From contig CAZANP010000020.1 of the NCBI GenBank assembly GCA_964486555.1, forward strand, positions 1 through 28,449: a DNA stretch of 28,449 bases. Reading direction: 5' to 3'. Each line of letters starts with the position of its first letter. The stretch's first letter is position 1. The notes beneath the pieces are model-generated. The model was not told where the DNA came from. It searched no databases and saw only the letters and a list, made by a program, of their open reading frames with translations. Source of the DNA: 4484-232 sp964486555 (GTDB lineage: Bacteria; Thermotogota; Thermotogae; Thermotogales; Thermotogaceae). Position numbers and translations under genes: made by a program. Below are positions 1-7,806 of this stretch, piece after piece.

Positions 1-1
1 G

Positions 2-805
2 GTGATAAAATTTCATAGCGATTTGATCTCGCTGGAGGTGAATGAACTGATCAAATTTTTTAGTGTTCTGCTTGTCGTGATTGTTTATATAATATCCCAG
101 TTCATCATCGCCATTCTCAGAATTCGTAGTGTAACGATTTCAATATTTTGTCAATCCGTTCTAGGAGTGTTTCTTGGTTTAGTTTTATCATTCTTTTTAC
201 TCGATCTTCCTTCATTTTCCTTCTCTTTAGTCAATTTTCATTGGTTTCTTATAGTTCTTCTGCTATCCGCTTTTATAATGAAAAGTCAAAAGGGTTTAAG
301 ACTGAGATACTACATTGACCGGAAGGTTCTCTTCTTTGTGACGGCAGGTTTCATTGCACCGCTGTCTGAGGAGATATTCTTTAGATGGCTCGTTCTCTTT
401 CTAAGTGGATCCATCTTCGTGAGCTCATTGCTTTTCTCTTTGATGCACGTTATGAACGTCATATCACGTCTTGAAAGATTTTCAATGATAAATTTTCTAT
501 ACAGATTCATCATAGGTTTGATACTGTCCGATTCAGTCGTAAGGTCACAAAGCCTTTTCCCAGCTGTTTTATATCATTCCATAAACAACATCATCGCCTT
601 TTTGACGATATTCGGGAGGGATGCAGATGTTGATAACATTCGAAGGTATAGATGGTTGTGGGAAGACAACACAGGTGAATCTTCTAAGCGAGTATCTGAA
701 AAGGAAAGGGGTGGAACACCTGGTGACAAGGGAGCCGGGGGGGACGAAGGAAGGGGAGAAAATCAGGGAGATTCTGATGAAAGAGGATCTAATCCCTCTT
801 GCTGA
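2..805 (+). CDS. CPBP-family (CAAX protease-like) integral membrane protein
   Basis: This is a membrane protein with several hydrophobic helices. It carries the three CPBP/Abi motifs: an EExxxR motif (SEEIFFRWL, near residue 122), an FxxxH motif (FSLMH) and a late HxxxN motif (YHSINN). The family contains glutamate/histidine intramembrane metalloproteases such as Rce1-like enzymes; the substrate here is unknown. The reading frame is open from GTG at 2, the very edge, so the true start may lie outside the window; in-frame TTG 23 and GTG 38 are alternatives. The hydrophobic protein seems to end near base 615. After that the frame runs out of phase through the start of tmk for a further 60 or so hydrophilic, Gly/Glu/Arg-rich residues to a stop at 805. 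That tail is probably a lost-stop extension, not a functional domain. Confidence 0.75.
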   Translation: MIKFHSDLISLEVNELIKFFSVLLVVIVYIISQFIIAILRIRSVTISIFCQSVLGVFLGLVLSFFLLDLPSFSFSLVNFHWFLIVLLLSAFIMKSQKGLRLRYYIDRKVLFFVTAGFIAPLSEEIFFRWLVLFLSGSIFVSSLLFSLMHVMNVISRLERFSMINFLYRFIIGLILSDSVVRSQSLFPAVLYHSINNIIAFLTIFGRDADVDNIRRYRWLWEDNTGESSKRVSEKERGGTPGDKGAGGDEGRGENQGDSDERGSNPSC

Positions 806-1226
806 ACTTTTTCTGTTTCTCGCATCGCGCGCTCAGCACGTTGAAAGACTCATTATACCAGCTCTCGAAGCTGGTAAAATCGTTCTTGTGGATCGATTCA
901 TGGACTCGAGTGTGGCCTATCAAGGTTTCGGCCGAGGTATTGGAAAAGATACTGTGAAGAGGTTGAACACCATGGCCGTGAAAGGGATCAAACCGGATCT
1001 AACATTTTACATAGATATCGAAGTTGAAGAAGCCTTAAGAAGGAAGAAAGTTACAGACAGATTCGAGGAAGAGAAGGATTTCCTTGAAAGAGTACGAAGA
1101 GGTTATCTTATACTCTCAAGAGAAGAGAGAGAGAGGATAGTTGTGATAGATGGTAATATGAAACCGGAAGAGATTCACAGAAAAATCGTTGAAGAATTCG
1201 AGAAAAGGTGGAGGGATCGCTCTTGA
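627..1226 (+). CDS. tmk: Thymidylate kinase
   Basis: The enzyme phosphorylates dTMP to dTDP with ATP in the dTTP pathway. The predicted 199-residue protein has the P-loop GIDGCGKT at residues 7-14, the TREPGGT segment that follows strand 2, the VDRF motif (Asp-Arg) and a C-terminal dRFE/LID region. ATG 627 is chosen over the in-frame ATG 621, because GGGAGGG at 614-620 sits 7 bases before 627 but abuts 621. The gene lies inside the 3' tail of the preceding membrane protein frame. It ends with TGA at 1224-1226, whose last base is the first base of the next gene's ATG, so the two are probably translationally coupled. Confidence 0.95.
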   Translation: MLITFEGIDGCGKTTQVNLLSEYLKRKGVEHLVTREPGGTKEGEKIREILMKEDLIPLAELFLFLASRAQHVERLIIPALEAGKIVLVDRFMDSSVAYQGFGRGIGKDTVKRLNTMAVKGIKPDLTFYIDIEVEEALRRKKVTDRFEEEKDFLERVRRGYLILSREERERIVVIDGNMKPEEIHRKIVEEFEKRWRDRS

Positions 1227-2338
1227 TGGTTTTTTACATCATGTTTTATGAACTAAAGAGAATTTTCAAGCGTTTTGGATCGATCATGGTGGTGTTCATC
1301 GCCCCCGCTCTTGTGGTGATACTGGCTTCCGCCTTTTTTTCGGGTTACGAATTCCAAACTATGAAACTGGGTATATACCTCGAGGATAAAAGTCTTCCAG
1401 CTCAGCTCACAATGAAGCTTTTGACGAGTTTTTTCAAAGGAAAGAGTGTGGTCGAAGTCTCGAAAAATTTCGATGATCTTCTGATAAAGGGAGAACTGAA
1501 TGCTGTGGTCGTCATTCCAAAAGGTTTTACCCAGCAGTTGTATAAAAAGCAGCGAACCTACCTTCCTTTTATACCGAGTCCCGTGGATCTTCAGGTGGCC
1601 TCTGCAATATACAGAGTGGTGAATTCTCTTTTTGCTGATCTTGAAGGAAGCGCATTCTTTGACCCTCAGATTTTGAAATATCTGTTTGTTGATAAAGGGT
1701 ATCCCTCCCCCAGGCTCGTTATGGAAAATTCGAAAAAATCCATAGACTTTGAATCCCTGATCTCACCTTCGGTGATATTCTTCTCGAGTGTACTCGTCGT
1801 GATATCTTTACTCTCGTTATCCGTTGTGAGTGATGGTGAAAAGGGAATACTGGATCTTTACATATCCATGGATTTGAAATGGTGGGAATACTCCCTGGGA
1901 AAGATAGTTTCCTATACCATCCTTGGCTTCACCATATCTATGCTGGCGTGTGTCATACTTCTTCTGGTAACGAACATCAACATTCCTGTTGAATGGGTTT
2001 TGATTCTTTCTTTACTCAACGCTCTCTTTCACTCATCGGTTGGTTTCATTGTGTCAAGTCTTTCACCAACCAGGAACACCGCAAGTCTCGTGGCGGTGTC
2101 TTTGATAGGACTATTCTTCTTCATGAGTGGAACGATAGTTCCTGTGAGTTCTCTTCCCGAATCCTTCAAGATGGTATCTGTAAGAACTCTTCCTTTCAAA
2201 ATCGTTTATGTCCTCAGAAAGATACAGCTTTACGGTACTTCCGGCATATCCAAAGAAATTCTGTATCTTCTTTTGTGGTGCTCCGTATCCCTAGTCCTGG
2301 CCATCTTTCTTGGTAAAATTCCTTTGAAAAGGAAGTGA
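1226..2338 (+). CDS. ABC-2 type transporter permease
   Basis: The protein of about 370 residues has one N-terminal transmembrane helix, an extracytoplasmic stretch of about 150 residues (roughly residues 45-175), and then five or six hydrophobic helices. This is the layout of ABC-2/YhaP-like export permeases. The last third contains the usual Ser/Thr-rich ABC-2 segment (SPTRNTASL) followed by a membrane loop with MSGTIVPVSSLP. The likely start is ATG 1226 (or TTG 1223), with GGAGGG at 1210-1215; an in-frame GTG at 1208 would lie ahead of that ribosome binding site. I see no ATP-binding subunit beside it, so the partner ATPase must be encoded elsewhere or upstream of the window. The substrate cannot be deduced. 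Confidence 0.75.
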   Translation: MVFYIMFYELKRIFKRFGSIMVVFIAPALVVILASAFFSGYEFQTMKLGIYLEDKSLPAQLTMKLLTSFFKGKSVVEVSKNFDDLLIKGELNAVVVIPKGFTQQLYKKQRTYLPFIPSPVDLQVASAIYRVVNSLFADLEGSAFFDPQILKYLFVDKGYPSPRLVMENSKKSIDFESLISPSVIFFSSVLVVISLLSLSVVSDGEKGILDLYISMDLKWWEYSLGKIVSYTILGFTISMLACVILLLVTNINIPVEWVLILSLLNALFHSSVGFIVSSLSPTRNTASLVAVSLIGLFFFMSGTIVPVSSLPESFKMVSVRTLPFKIVYVLRKIQLYGTSGISKEILYLLLWCSVSLVLAIFLGKIPLKRK

Positions 2339-2342
2339 TCAT

Positions 2343-2894
2343 ATGAATATACTGGTGATCTCAGATACACATGGATCACTGGACAGAACAGTGAAGATCT
2401 TCTCTTTGGTGAAGGATCCTGACCTTGTGTTTCATATGGGAGATGTTCTGTACCATGGCCCACGAAACCCTATTCCTGAGGATTACAACCCTTCGAAACT
2501 GGCTGAGTTTTTGAAGGGGAAAAATATAAGTTACGTGAGGGGAAATTGTGATGCAGATGTGGATATAATGCTTCTGGGTCTGTCTGAAATTCCCAGGATA
2601 AGTGTGGAATACATAGGAAATTTTAAGATACTGAGAATGCATGGAGATCAATTCAACGAAAACGACCTTTTGGATGTTTTAAAACGCCACGAGTGCAACG
2701 TCCTCATATACGGTCATACCCATATTCCTAGAATAGAAAAGAGAGAAGAGTTCGTTATTTTCAACCCTGGAAGTCCTTCTCTTCCAAAAAAAGGAGATGG
2801 AGGTTTCGGGATCATAGAGGTTCTTGGGGACTCCATGATTTTCAGGTTGTTGAATCTGGAAGGGAGAGTTCTAGAAGAGGTTACTTTCCCCTGA
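2343..2894 (+). CDS. YfcE/MJ0936-family metallophosphodiesterase
   Basis: The protein is 183 residues and all calcineurin-like metal-binding blocks are present: SDTHGS near residue 7, HMGDV, the RGNCD block, MHGDQ and YGHTHIP followed by NPGSPSLP. This Metallophos_2 arrangement is that of YfcE and MJ0936, which hydrolyse phosphodiesters using two divalent metal ions; the natural substrate of these small enzymes is mostly unknown. ATG 2343 follows an AAGGAAGTGATC ribosome binding region 4 bases after the permease stop, so it is in the same unit. A second, more divergent member of the family is encoded at 11377-11853. Confidence 0.88.
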   Translation: MNILVISDTHGSLDRTVKIFSLVKDPDLVFHMGDVLYHGPRNPIPEDYNPSKLAEFLKGKNISYVRGNCDADVDIMLLGLSEIPRISVEYIGNFKILRMHGDQFNENDLLDVLKRHECNVLIYGHTHIPRIEKREEFVIFNPGSPSLPKKGDGGFGIIEVLGDSMIFRLLNLEGRVLEEVTFP

Positions 2895-2908
2895 GGGGAG
2901 GAAGAAAA

Positions 2909-3664
2909 TTGAACGACATCGAAAGAAAAATCGTTGAGAACCTTCAAAATAAGTTGAACATAACCTTTTCCAAAAAGGAACTTCTGTTTGAAGCTCTGGT
3001 TCATACATCCTACTACAACGAGCAGAGGCAAAGTGGTAGAGTGGAAATTAAGTCAAACGAAAGGTTGGAGTTTTTAGGGGACGCTGTTGTGGATCTCCTG
3101 ATATGTGAAATCCTGTACAAAGAGTATCCAAATCTGGATGAAGGTATGATGGCGAAGATAAAAGCAGCTGTCGCAAGTGAGGAAGTTCTTTCTGATATTG
3201 CTCGTTCTTTGGAACTGGGTAATTTCTTGTTCCTTGGAAAAGGAGAGGAGAAGAGTGGGGGTAGGATGAGAAATTCGATACTTGCAGACACTCTGGAATC
3301 TTTGATGGCAGCCATATACATGGATTTGGGGTATGAAAAGGTAAAAGATCTCTTCTGGGAGAGATTCAGATTCTATATAAACGAGGTCCTTGAAGGAAGG
3401 AAACTCTTCGACTACAAAACAGCACTTCAAGAGATCACACAAAAAAGGTATCACGTTATACCAGAGTACGCTTTGATCAGAACAGAGGGCAAGGGACACG
3501 ATAAGATTTTCTTTGTTGAAGTGAGAGTGAAGGGGGAAACGTATGGAAGGGGTATTGGGAAGTCGAAGAAAGAAGCCGAAAAGAAAGCCGCAAAAGAAGC
3601 ATATGAAAAGCTGGTGAGAAATCATGAAGATAATACCGGTCTTCCTTCCCTACGCAGGATGTAA
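2909..3664 (+). CDS. rnc: Ribonuclease III
   Basis: The enzyme cuts double-stranded RNA in rRNA and mRNA processing. The 251-residue protein has the signature NERLEFLGDAVVDLL, with the catalytic Glu and Asp, the second acidic cluster LADTLESLMAAIY, and a C-terminal double-stranded RNA-binding domain from about residue 165 (KTALQE through SKKEAEKKAAKEAYEKL). The start is TTG 2909, seven bases after GGGGAGG at 2895-2901. The last 13 codons overlap the next gene in another frame; the dsRBD is already complete before that overlap. Confidence 0.95.
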   Translation: MNDIERKIVENLQNKLNITFSKKELLFEALVHTSYYNEQRQSGRVEIKSNERLEFLGDAVVDLLICEILYKEYPNLDEGMMAKIKAAVASEEVLSDIARSLELGNFLFLGKGEEKSGGRMRNSILADTLESLMAAIYMDLGYEKVKDLFWERFRFYINEVLEGRKLFDYKTALQEITQKRYHVIPEYALIRTEGKGHDKIFFVEVRVKGETYGRGIGKSKKEAEKKAAKEAYEKLVRNHEDNTGLPSLRRM

Positions 3665-4619
3665 GAGAAGATGCGTGTTCTGCGATCAGATAAGTGCAAC
3701 CGGTGTGAGGAGAATTCCCACATTAGAAGAATTGGATAGTTTAGTGAGGGAATATGAAAAGACAGGTAAGGGATACGAGCTCGCGTTCTATGGTGGAACG
3801 TTCACTGGTCTTCCTGAAGATAAGCAAAAAGAATATCTAAAGTGGGCTCAAAAATGGATAAATGAAGGTTTAGTGGAAAGCATAAGGATCTCAACTAGAC
3901 CAGATGAGATAGATGAAGAGAAGTTGCTCTTTCTGAGAGACAATCACGTGAAGATCGTAGAGATCGGGGTTCAATCGTTCTTTGATGACGTTCTTGAAGC
4001 TTCAAAGAGAGGGTACTCAGCTGAAGATGCTCTAAAGGCTTGTCACTTGGTAAAAAAAATGGGATTTGTTTTAGGAATACACCTAATGATAGGGCTTCCA
4101 AAGGATAGTAGAGCCAAAGATATCGTTTCGGCTTTGAAATGTGTCGAAGTAGGAGCAGATCTTGTAAGAATTCATCCAACGTTGGTGTTCAAAGGTGCTG
4201 AACTCCTTCGAATGATGGAAAAAGGGCTTTACACTCCCATGAATTTGGAAGAGGCTTTGGATATAACCTCAGATATGGTGATAATTCTAGAAGGCCATAG
4301 TGTGAAGGTCATAAGACTGGGATATTATGTTCCGCAGGAGCAAGTTCAGACTGTGATGGGAGGACCGTACCATCCCTCCTTTGGTGATATGGTGAGAGCA
4401 CGTGTTGTGAGAAAGGTTATAGAGTACGTTAAACCGGAATCCTTGAGGGTACCCCAAAGATACATCAGCTGGTTCTTCTCGTATGGAAATAAAAATTTGG
4501 TCGAAGGGAAACTTCAAAAGGGAACAGATGAAATTGTGTTCTTGAAGAAGGGAAAACAGTTATCTTTCAGAGAAGCTTTGAAAATCGTTTCGGGGGTGAT
4601 CTTATCTCAGGTTACCTGA
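3624..4619 (+). CDS. Radical SAM protein (Elp3/HemN-like)
   Basis: The 331-residue protein has the canonical CX3CX2C iron-sulfur motif near its N terminus (GCKRRCVFC), a GGTFTGLP motif that matches the GGE-type SAM-binding segment, and the RPDEID and IGVQSF motifs typical of Elp3/HemN-type radical SAM barrels. It should bind a 4Fe-4S cluster and cleave S-adenosylmethionine to a radical; the substrate is not evident. The family most often seen with this organisation is the small bacterial Elp3-like group located near rnc. The start codon ATG 3624 overlaps rnc by 41 bases. The 3' end at 4619 contains the ribosome binding site, and possibly the start, of the antiporter gene that follows. Confidence 0.85.
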   Translation: MKIIPVFLPYAGCKRRCVFCDQISATGVRRIPTLEELDSLVREYEKTGKGYELAFYGGTFTGLPEDKQKEYLKWAQKWINEGLVESIRISTRPDEIDEEKLLFLRDNHVKIVEIGVQSFFDDVLEASKRGYSAEDALKACHLVKKMGFVLGIHLMIGLPKDSRAKDIVSALKCVEVGADLVRIHPTLVFKGAELLRMMEKGLYTPMNLEEALDITSDMVIILEGHSVKVIRLGYYVPQEQVQTVMGGPYHPSFGDMVRARVVRKVIEYVKPESLRVPQRYISWFFSYGNKNLVEGKLQKGTDEIVFLKKGKQLSFREALKIVSGVILSQVT

Positions 4620-4621
4620 TA

Positions 4622-4936
4622 ATGGGAATAATCTTTATAGGCATCTTGGGGTTACTCATCAGAAGAAACATAATAATGAAGCTGTTGTCCTTGGATATAA
4701 TGGGAACAGGTGTCGTCAGTTATTTCGTCTATATCTCATCCGAGACCGGTACCGTCCCCCCTATCACTCTAAATTGGAACTTAGGAAATGCGGATCCAGT
4801 TCCTCAAGCTGTGATAATCACATCGATTGTGATAAACTTTGCAACCCTTGCTCTTGCGATCCTAATAACCATGATTCTGGCAACCAAGGCTCTGTCTTTA
4901 GATTCAACCAAGCTCGATAAGAAGGTGGTAGATTGA
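4622..4936 (+). CDS. mrpC: Mrp/Mbh antiporter subunit C (MrpC/MbhG, NuoK-like)
   Basis: This is a small subunit with three transmembrane helices, homologous to NuoK and MrpC/MnhC. The segment GLLIRRNIIMKLLSLDIM matches the family pattern of a first helix, a basic loop and the second helix, and a third helix follows PQAVIITSIVINFATLALA. The conserved PQALILTAIV-type motif is clear. The coordinates use the first ATG (4622), giving 104 residues, but this leaves only about 13 residues of the first helix. An ATC codon at 4604 is 7 bases after GGGGG in GGGGGTGATC (4592-4601) and would restore a normal helix; I suspect that is the true start. The last codons overlap the next gene (TTGA at 4933-4936). 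Confidence 0.85.
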   Translation: MGIIFIGILGLLIRRNIIMKLLSLDIMGTGVVSYFVYISSETGTVPPITLNWNLGNADPVPQAVIITSIVINFATLALAILITMILATKALSLDSTKLDKKVVD

Positions 4937-6318
4937 GTTTTGTGATCTACAACCTCATCATGATACTCTTCTCATTCATCTACATCTTCTTGAAAAGATA
5001 CTCTAGATCGATCTTCCTTGTTCAAAATACTCTGAATCTCTCCATAGCGCTTTTAATCTTCATAAAGAAATTCTCTTTCGATATCGTTCTCATGGATCTC
5101 TTCGGCGTACATCTAATCTTGGATGAAATATCCATGTACTTCATACTCTTGAACGCCATCGTTTTTCTGGGGATATCTTTAAAGGGTGTGAAGGATAAGA
5201 CCCTCATTTTCCTCTTGTCCACCACATCGTTTTCTCTAAATCTACTCTTCCTATCCTACGACCTTTTCAATCTCTATGTCATGATAGAACTCGTGTCTCT
5301 TTTGACATTCCTTCTGATTGTACACGGAAGAAAAATCTCTCAATACTGGGCAGCTTTGAAATACATCATTCTGGGATCTCTTGGAATGAATCTATACCTT
5401 GTAGGTGTTGCCATAGTGTATCGTTCTAACTATTCTTTTTCCATACAGGATGTAAAGAGCATACCAACGATAGCCCTCTCTCTCATGTTAACCGGTGTTA
5501 TGATAAGAAGCGGTGTTTTTCTGTTCAGTATGTGGCTCCCTCAGGCCCATGCTGAAGCAGAAACAGTTGTTTCAGCTGTTTTATCAGGTGTTGTTGTGAA
5601 AACTGGTGTCTACACTCTTTTAAGGCTTGCAACATTCTCCAAAAGTGAGCACATTGTATCCTACTTTGGAGCAGTCTCAGCGGTTCTTGGAGTGATATTC
5701 GCTTTTCTTTCCGATGATTACAAAAAATTCCTTTCTTACTCTACACTTTCACAAGTTGGTGTCATTTTATCATCCCTCAAAATAGCACCACTCTATTCTC
5801 TCGCACATGGAGTGTTCAAATCGTGGCTCTTTCTTCTAAAAGATGACCTTCCAACCAGGAAGGTAAGTGAGATCAAAAGACTCAACTTCGATACCTGGAT
5901 TTTTCTCATCTTGGCGAGTCTTTCTATATCGGGACTTCCAGGGACCTCTGGTTACATAAAAAGCTTGGTTCTGAAAAACGCTCCCTTTATCAGCAAAATA
6001 TTATTGGAAGTAGCGTTTGTGGGTACTTGTGCTTCTTTCGCCAAATTCTTTTTCATAAAGGTTGGGAAATCCAAGGATCGAATGACATTCCACCACATAT
6101 TTCTTCTAACAGTTTCCACCATACTAGGTATTCTGTTTTTCGATATCAAATATGCCTTCTCATCCATTCTCATATTCCTGGTAGGTATATTTATACACTT
6201 GGTTGTACATGGTAAATTCAAAGTACGAAAGATCGTGCTGGAGGAACTTGAGGTATCTCTATCCATGATCATAATCTTAACGGTGGTGATATCTTGGTTG
6301 ATGTTCTTACAGCGATAA
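4933..6318 (+). CDS. mrpD: Mrp/Mbh antiporter subunit D (MrpD/MbhH, NuoN-like)
   Basis: This 461-residue polytopic protein of the proton-translocating NuoL/M/N family is the only such antiporter-type subunit in the cluster. Family marks include Glu119 in VMIELVSL, Lys143 in ALKYIILG, the WLPQAHAEAETVVSAVLSG block near 201-219, Lys223 (VVKTGVY) and LAHGVFKSWLFL further on. Two usual features are altered: the helix-7 Lys is Arg (MIRSG, Arg192), and the common FPFHxWLP is FLFSMWLP. It is slightly shorter than typical MrpD. TTG 4933 overlaps the previous stop and follows AAGGTGGTAGA. The role is cation/proton exchange across the inner membrane with its neighbours; the ion (Na+, K+ or both) cannot be read from sequence. 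Confidence 0.88.
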   Translation: MSFVIYNLIMILFSFIYIFLKRYSRSIFLVQNTLNLSIALLIFIKKFSFDIVLMDLFGVHLILDEISMYFILLNAIVFLGISLKGVKDKTLIFLLSTTSFSLNLLFLSYDLFNLYVMIELVSLLTFLLIVHGRKISQYWAALKYIILGSLGMNLYLVGVAIVYRSNYSFSIQDVKSIPTIALSLMLTGVMIRSGVFLFSMWLPQAHAEAETVVSAVLSGVVVKTGVYTLLRLATFSKSEHIVSYFGAVSAVLGVIFAFLSDDYKKFLSYSTLSQVGVILSSLKIAPLYSLAHGVFKSWLFLLKDDLPTRKVSEIKRLNFDTWIFLILASLSISGLPGTSGYIKSLVLKNAPFISKILLEVAFVGTCASFAKFFFIKVGKSKDRMTFHHIFLLTVSTILGILFFDIKYAFSSILIFLVGIFIHLVVHGKFKVRKIVLEELEVSLSMIIILTVVISWLMFLQR

Positions 6319-6653
6319 CACTTGGGATACTTTTTCTCATAGTACTATCAGGGAGCCATTCTTTGAATTCTCTGTTGTTCTTTGCCATCATGTCTTTCAT
6401 ATCTTATAGAATAGTTGCAATACAAGGGTTCAAGCGATCTCTGTTGATCTTAAAAACGATCGTCTACTATCCCAAAGCTCTCTTTGAATCTGTCTCCCTT
6501 ATTTTAAAGACACGTAGAAAAAGAATTATAGAGAATGTGAACGTGTACGATGAATGGGAGGAACTGACAGAAACTTTGATAATAACCATGACACCCAAGA
6601 GTCTCGTCATAGATTCGGAAGAGGGTTATATGACTGTTCACAAGGTGGTGTGA
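6294..6653 (+). CDS. mrpE: Mrp/Mbh antiporter subunit E (MrpE/MbhA)
   Basis: The protein is 119 residues with N-terminal hydrophobic helices and a basic loop, then a C-terminal cytoplasmic segment. The pattern LITMTPKSLVIDSEEGYMTVHKV near the end is the hallmark MrpE C terminus (T.TPGT..V......L.VH). The usual TPGT is TPKS here. The start TTG 6294 lies inside the end of mrpD (25-base overlap) with GGTGGTGAT just upstream. MrpE is a small membrane subunit needed for assembly of the antiporter complex. Confidence 0.82.
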   Translation: MVDVLTAITLGILFLIVLSGSHSLNSLLFFAIMSFISYRIVAIQGFKRSLLILKTIVYYPKALFESVSLILKTRRKRIIENVNVYDEWEELTETLIITMTPKSLVIDSEEGYMTVHKVV

Positions 6654-6656
6654 TGA

Positions 6657-6896
6657 TTGGAGATATTCATGATAGTAGTTGTGGTTGGGGTGATCTATCT
6701 CATATTCGAAAAAAAGGTTTGGGGAAAACTTCTTGCACTTTCATCTCTGTCGCTCAAAGTATCTCTTCTTATAGCTCTCGTATCTTTCTCGAAATCTTTG
6801 GATTATCTGAACGATGTTGCTATAATGTACCTTCTTGTGAGTGGTTCTGGCATCGTCCTTCTTGCGTATTTTCTGAGTGGAAGGAGAGAGGAATGA
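6657..6896 (+). CDS. mrpF: Mrp/Mbh antiporter subunit F (MrpF/MbhB)
   Basis: The 79-residue protein has three predicted transmembrane helices, ending in a charged tail (SGRREE). Its order after MrpE and before MrpG, its length and its three-helix layout fit MrpF/MnhF. A charged DYLNDVAIMYLLVSG segment corresponds to the conserved family segment with Asp before the third helix. TTG 6657 follows GGTGGTGTGATGA three bases after the mrpE stop. The stop overlaps the next start codon (ATGA, 6893-6896). Confidence 0.8.
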   Translation: MEIFMIVVVVGVIYLIFEKKVWGKLLALSSLSLKVSLLIALVSFSKSLDYLNDVAIMYLLVSGSGIVLLAYFLSGRREE

Positions 6897-7147
6897 TGCT
6901 CTTCTGGATAGGTTTTTCTCTCATGATAATCGGTACCATCCTTTCTTTTAAAGAAGGAGATTTCTTCTTGAAACTGCATTTCATAGGAATCTCAGACACT
7001 GTTGGAGCGGTTCTCATCATTCTTCACCTGATATTCAAAGGGTGGGATGTTTTTAAATTGATCCTGATGATGATTCTGGTGTTAATCTGGAGTCCTTTCC
7101 TCTCCCATGTTCTAGCGAGAACATATGTGAGGACGGGGAAAAAGTGA
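6893..7147 (+). CDS. mrpG: Mrp/Mbh antiporter subunit G (MrpG/MbhC)
   Basis: The 84-residue, three-helix protein carries the diagnostic MrpG stretch KLHFIGISDTVGAVLIIL, which corresponds to the family motif around His and SDTxG. Two ATG codons in tandem (6893 and 6896) follow AAGGAG at 6881-6886; 6893 is preferred because of the ATGA coupling and 6-base spacing. The frame is open far upstream across mrpF, but that part has no family resemblance and no ribosome binding site, so it is excluded. The stop overlaps the GTG of the next gene. Confidence 0.85.
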   Translation: MMLFWIGFSLMIIGTILSFKEGDFFLKLHFIGISDTVGAVLIILHLIFKGWDVFKLILMMILVLIWSPFLSHVLARTYVRTGKK

Positions 7148-7806
7148 GAGAGGCTATCATTCTTTCGATGCTAGCAATCGCTTTCTACACCGTGTTTCAG
7201 AAAAGATTCATACAGGGAGTGCTCGGAAGGACAGCTTTGAGCATATTGGCGGTCGCTTTGTATGTATTCTTAGGTGCGCCAGATGTTGCAATAGCCGAGG
7301 CACTTCTTGGAGCGCTCCTCACAACTTTCGTCTATATCCTCGTTATCAAAAATCCAGGTGTTTTAACTGTGGGCATGACACCTGTTAGAGTTCTTTTCGA
7401 AAAAAGAGAAAATGCCTATATGGGACTTGAGTACGAGGTTATACACAGATTCTGTAGGGAATACGGGTACACTCTAAAGATAATGGAATTTGAGAGACCA
7501 GAGGAAGTAATGGAAGCGGTTAGAGAAGGAATAGTGGATATAGGATGTGGTGGTTTGGTATCTGAGGAAGGAATAAGGTATTTGGAGACACGCTTATTGA
7601 ACATCGGAGGAAAGATGATGGATCTTCTCAGATACCAAGATAAAGCTTTTAAAGGTGAGATTAAAGAAGGTCCCGAAGATGTAAGAAAGGGATATTACGT
7701 TTTCTTGGTGTCGGATAAAGCTGGGGAAATAGGAGACAGGTTCATTGAATTCGTAGAAAGAGAAGATCTAAAAACCCTTATTAAAAAGTATCTAGGAGGG
7801 GAATGA
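7144..7806 (+). CDS. MbhD-like (DUF4040) antiporter subunit fused to a solute-binding-protein-like domain
   Basis: Residues 1-69 form three hydrophobic helices with the DUF4040/MbhD core (RTALSILAVALYVFLGAPD, then AIAEALLGALLTTF). This equals the stretch near the C terminus of MrpA that contributes to the ion path. MbhD proteins usually stop soon after. Here residues 73-220 continue with a soluble domain: LTVGMTPVRVLF, then a tyrosine/glycine turn, GLEYEVIHRFCREYGYTLK, EEVMEAVREGIVDIGCGGL and a terminal DRFIEFVEREDLKTLIKKYL. This is the order of N- and C-terminal pieces of lobe I in type 2 (SBP_bac_3) solute-binding proteins, with most of lobe II missing. The start is GTG 7144 overlapping the mrpG stop (GTGA). 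The fusion and its sensing role are inference from pattern, not from a search. Confidence 0.78.
   Translation: MREAIILSMLAIAFYTVFQKRFIQGVLGRTALSILAVALYVFLGAPDVAIAEALLGALLTTFVYILVIKNPGVLTVGMTPVRVLFEKRENAYMGLEYEVIHRFCREYGYTLKIMEFERPEEVMEAVREGIVDIGCGGLVSEEGIRYLETRLLNIGGKMMDLLRYQDKAFKGEIKEGPEDVRKGYYVFLVSDKAGEIGDRFIEFVEREDLKTLIKKYLGGE

Noticed and set aside
6554..6892. Long open frame before the MrpG start
   Set aside because: It runs out of phase over mrpE and mrpF, is cysteine/serine-rich and lacks a ribosome binding site; the MrpG part starts at 6893.
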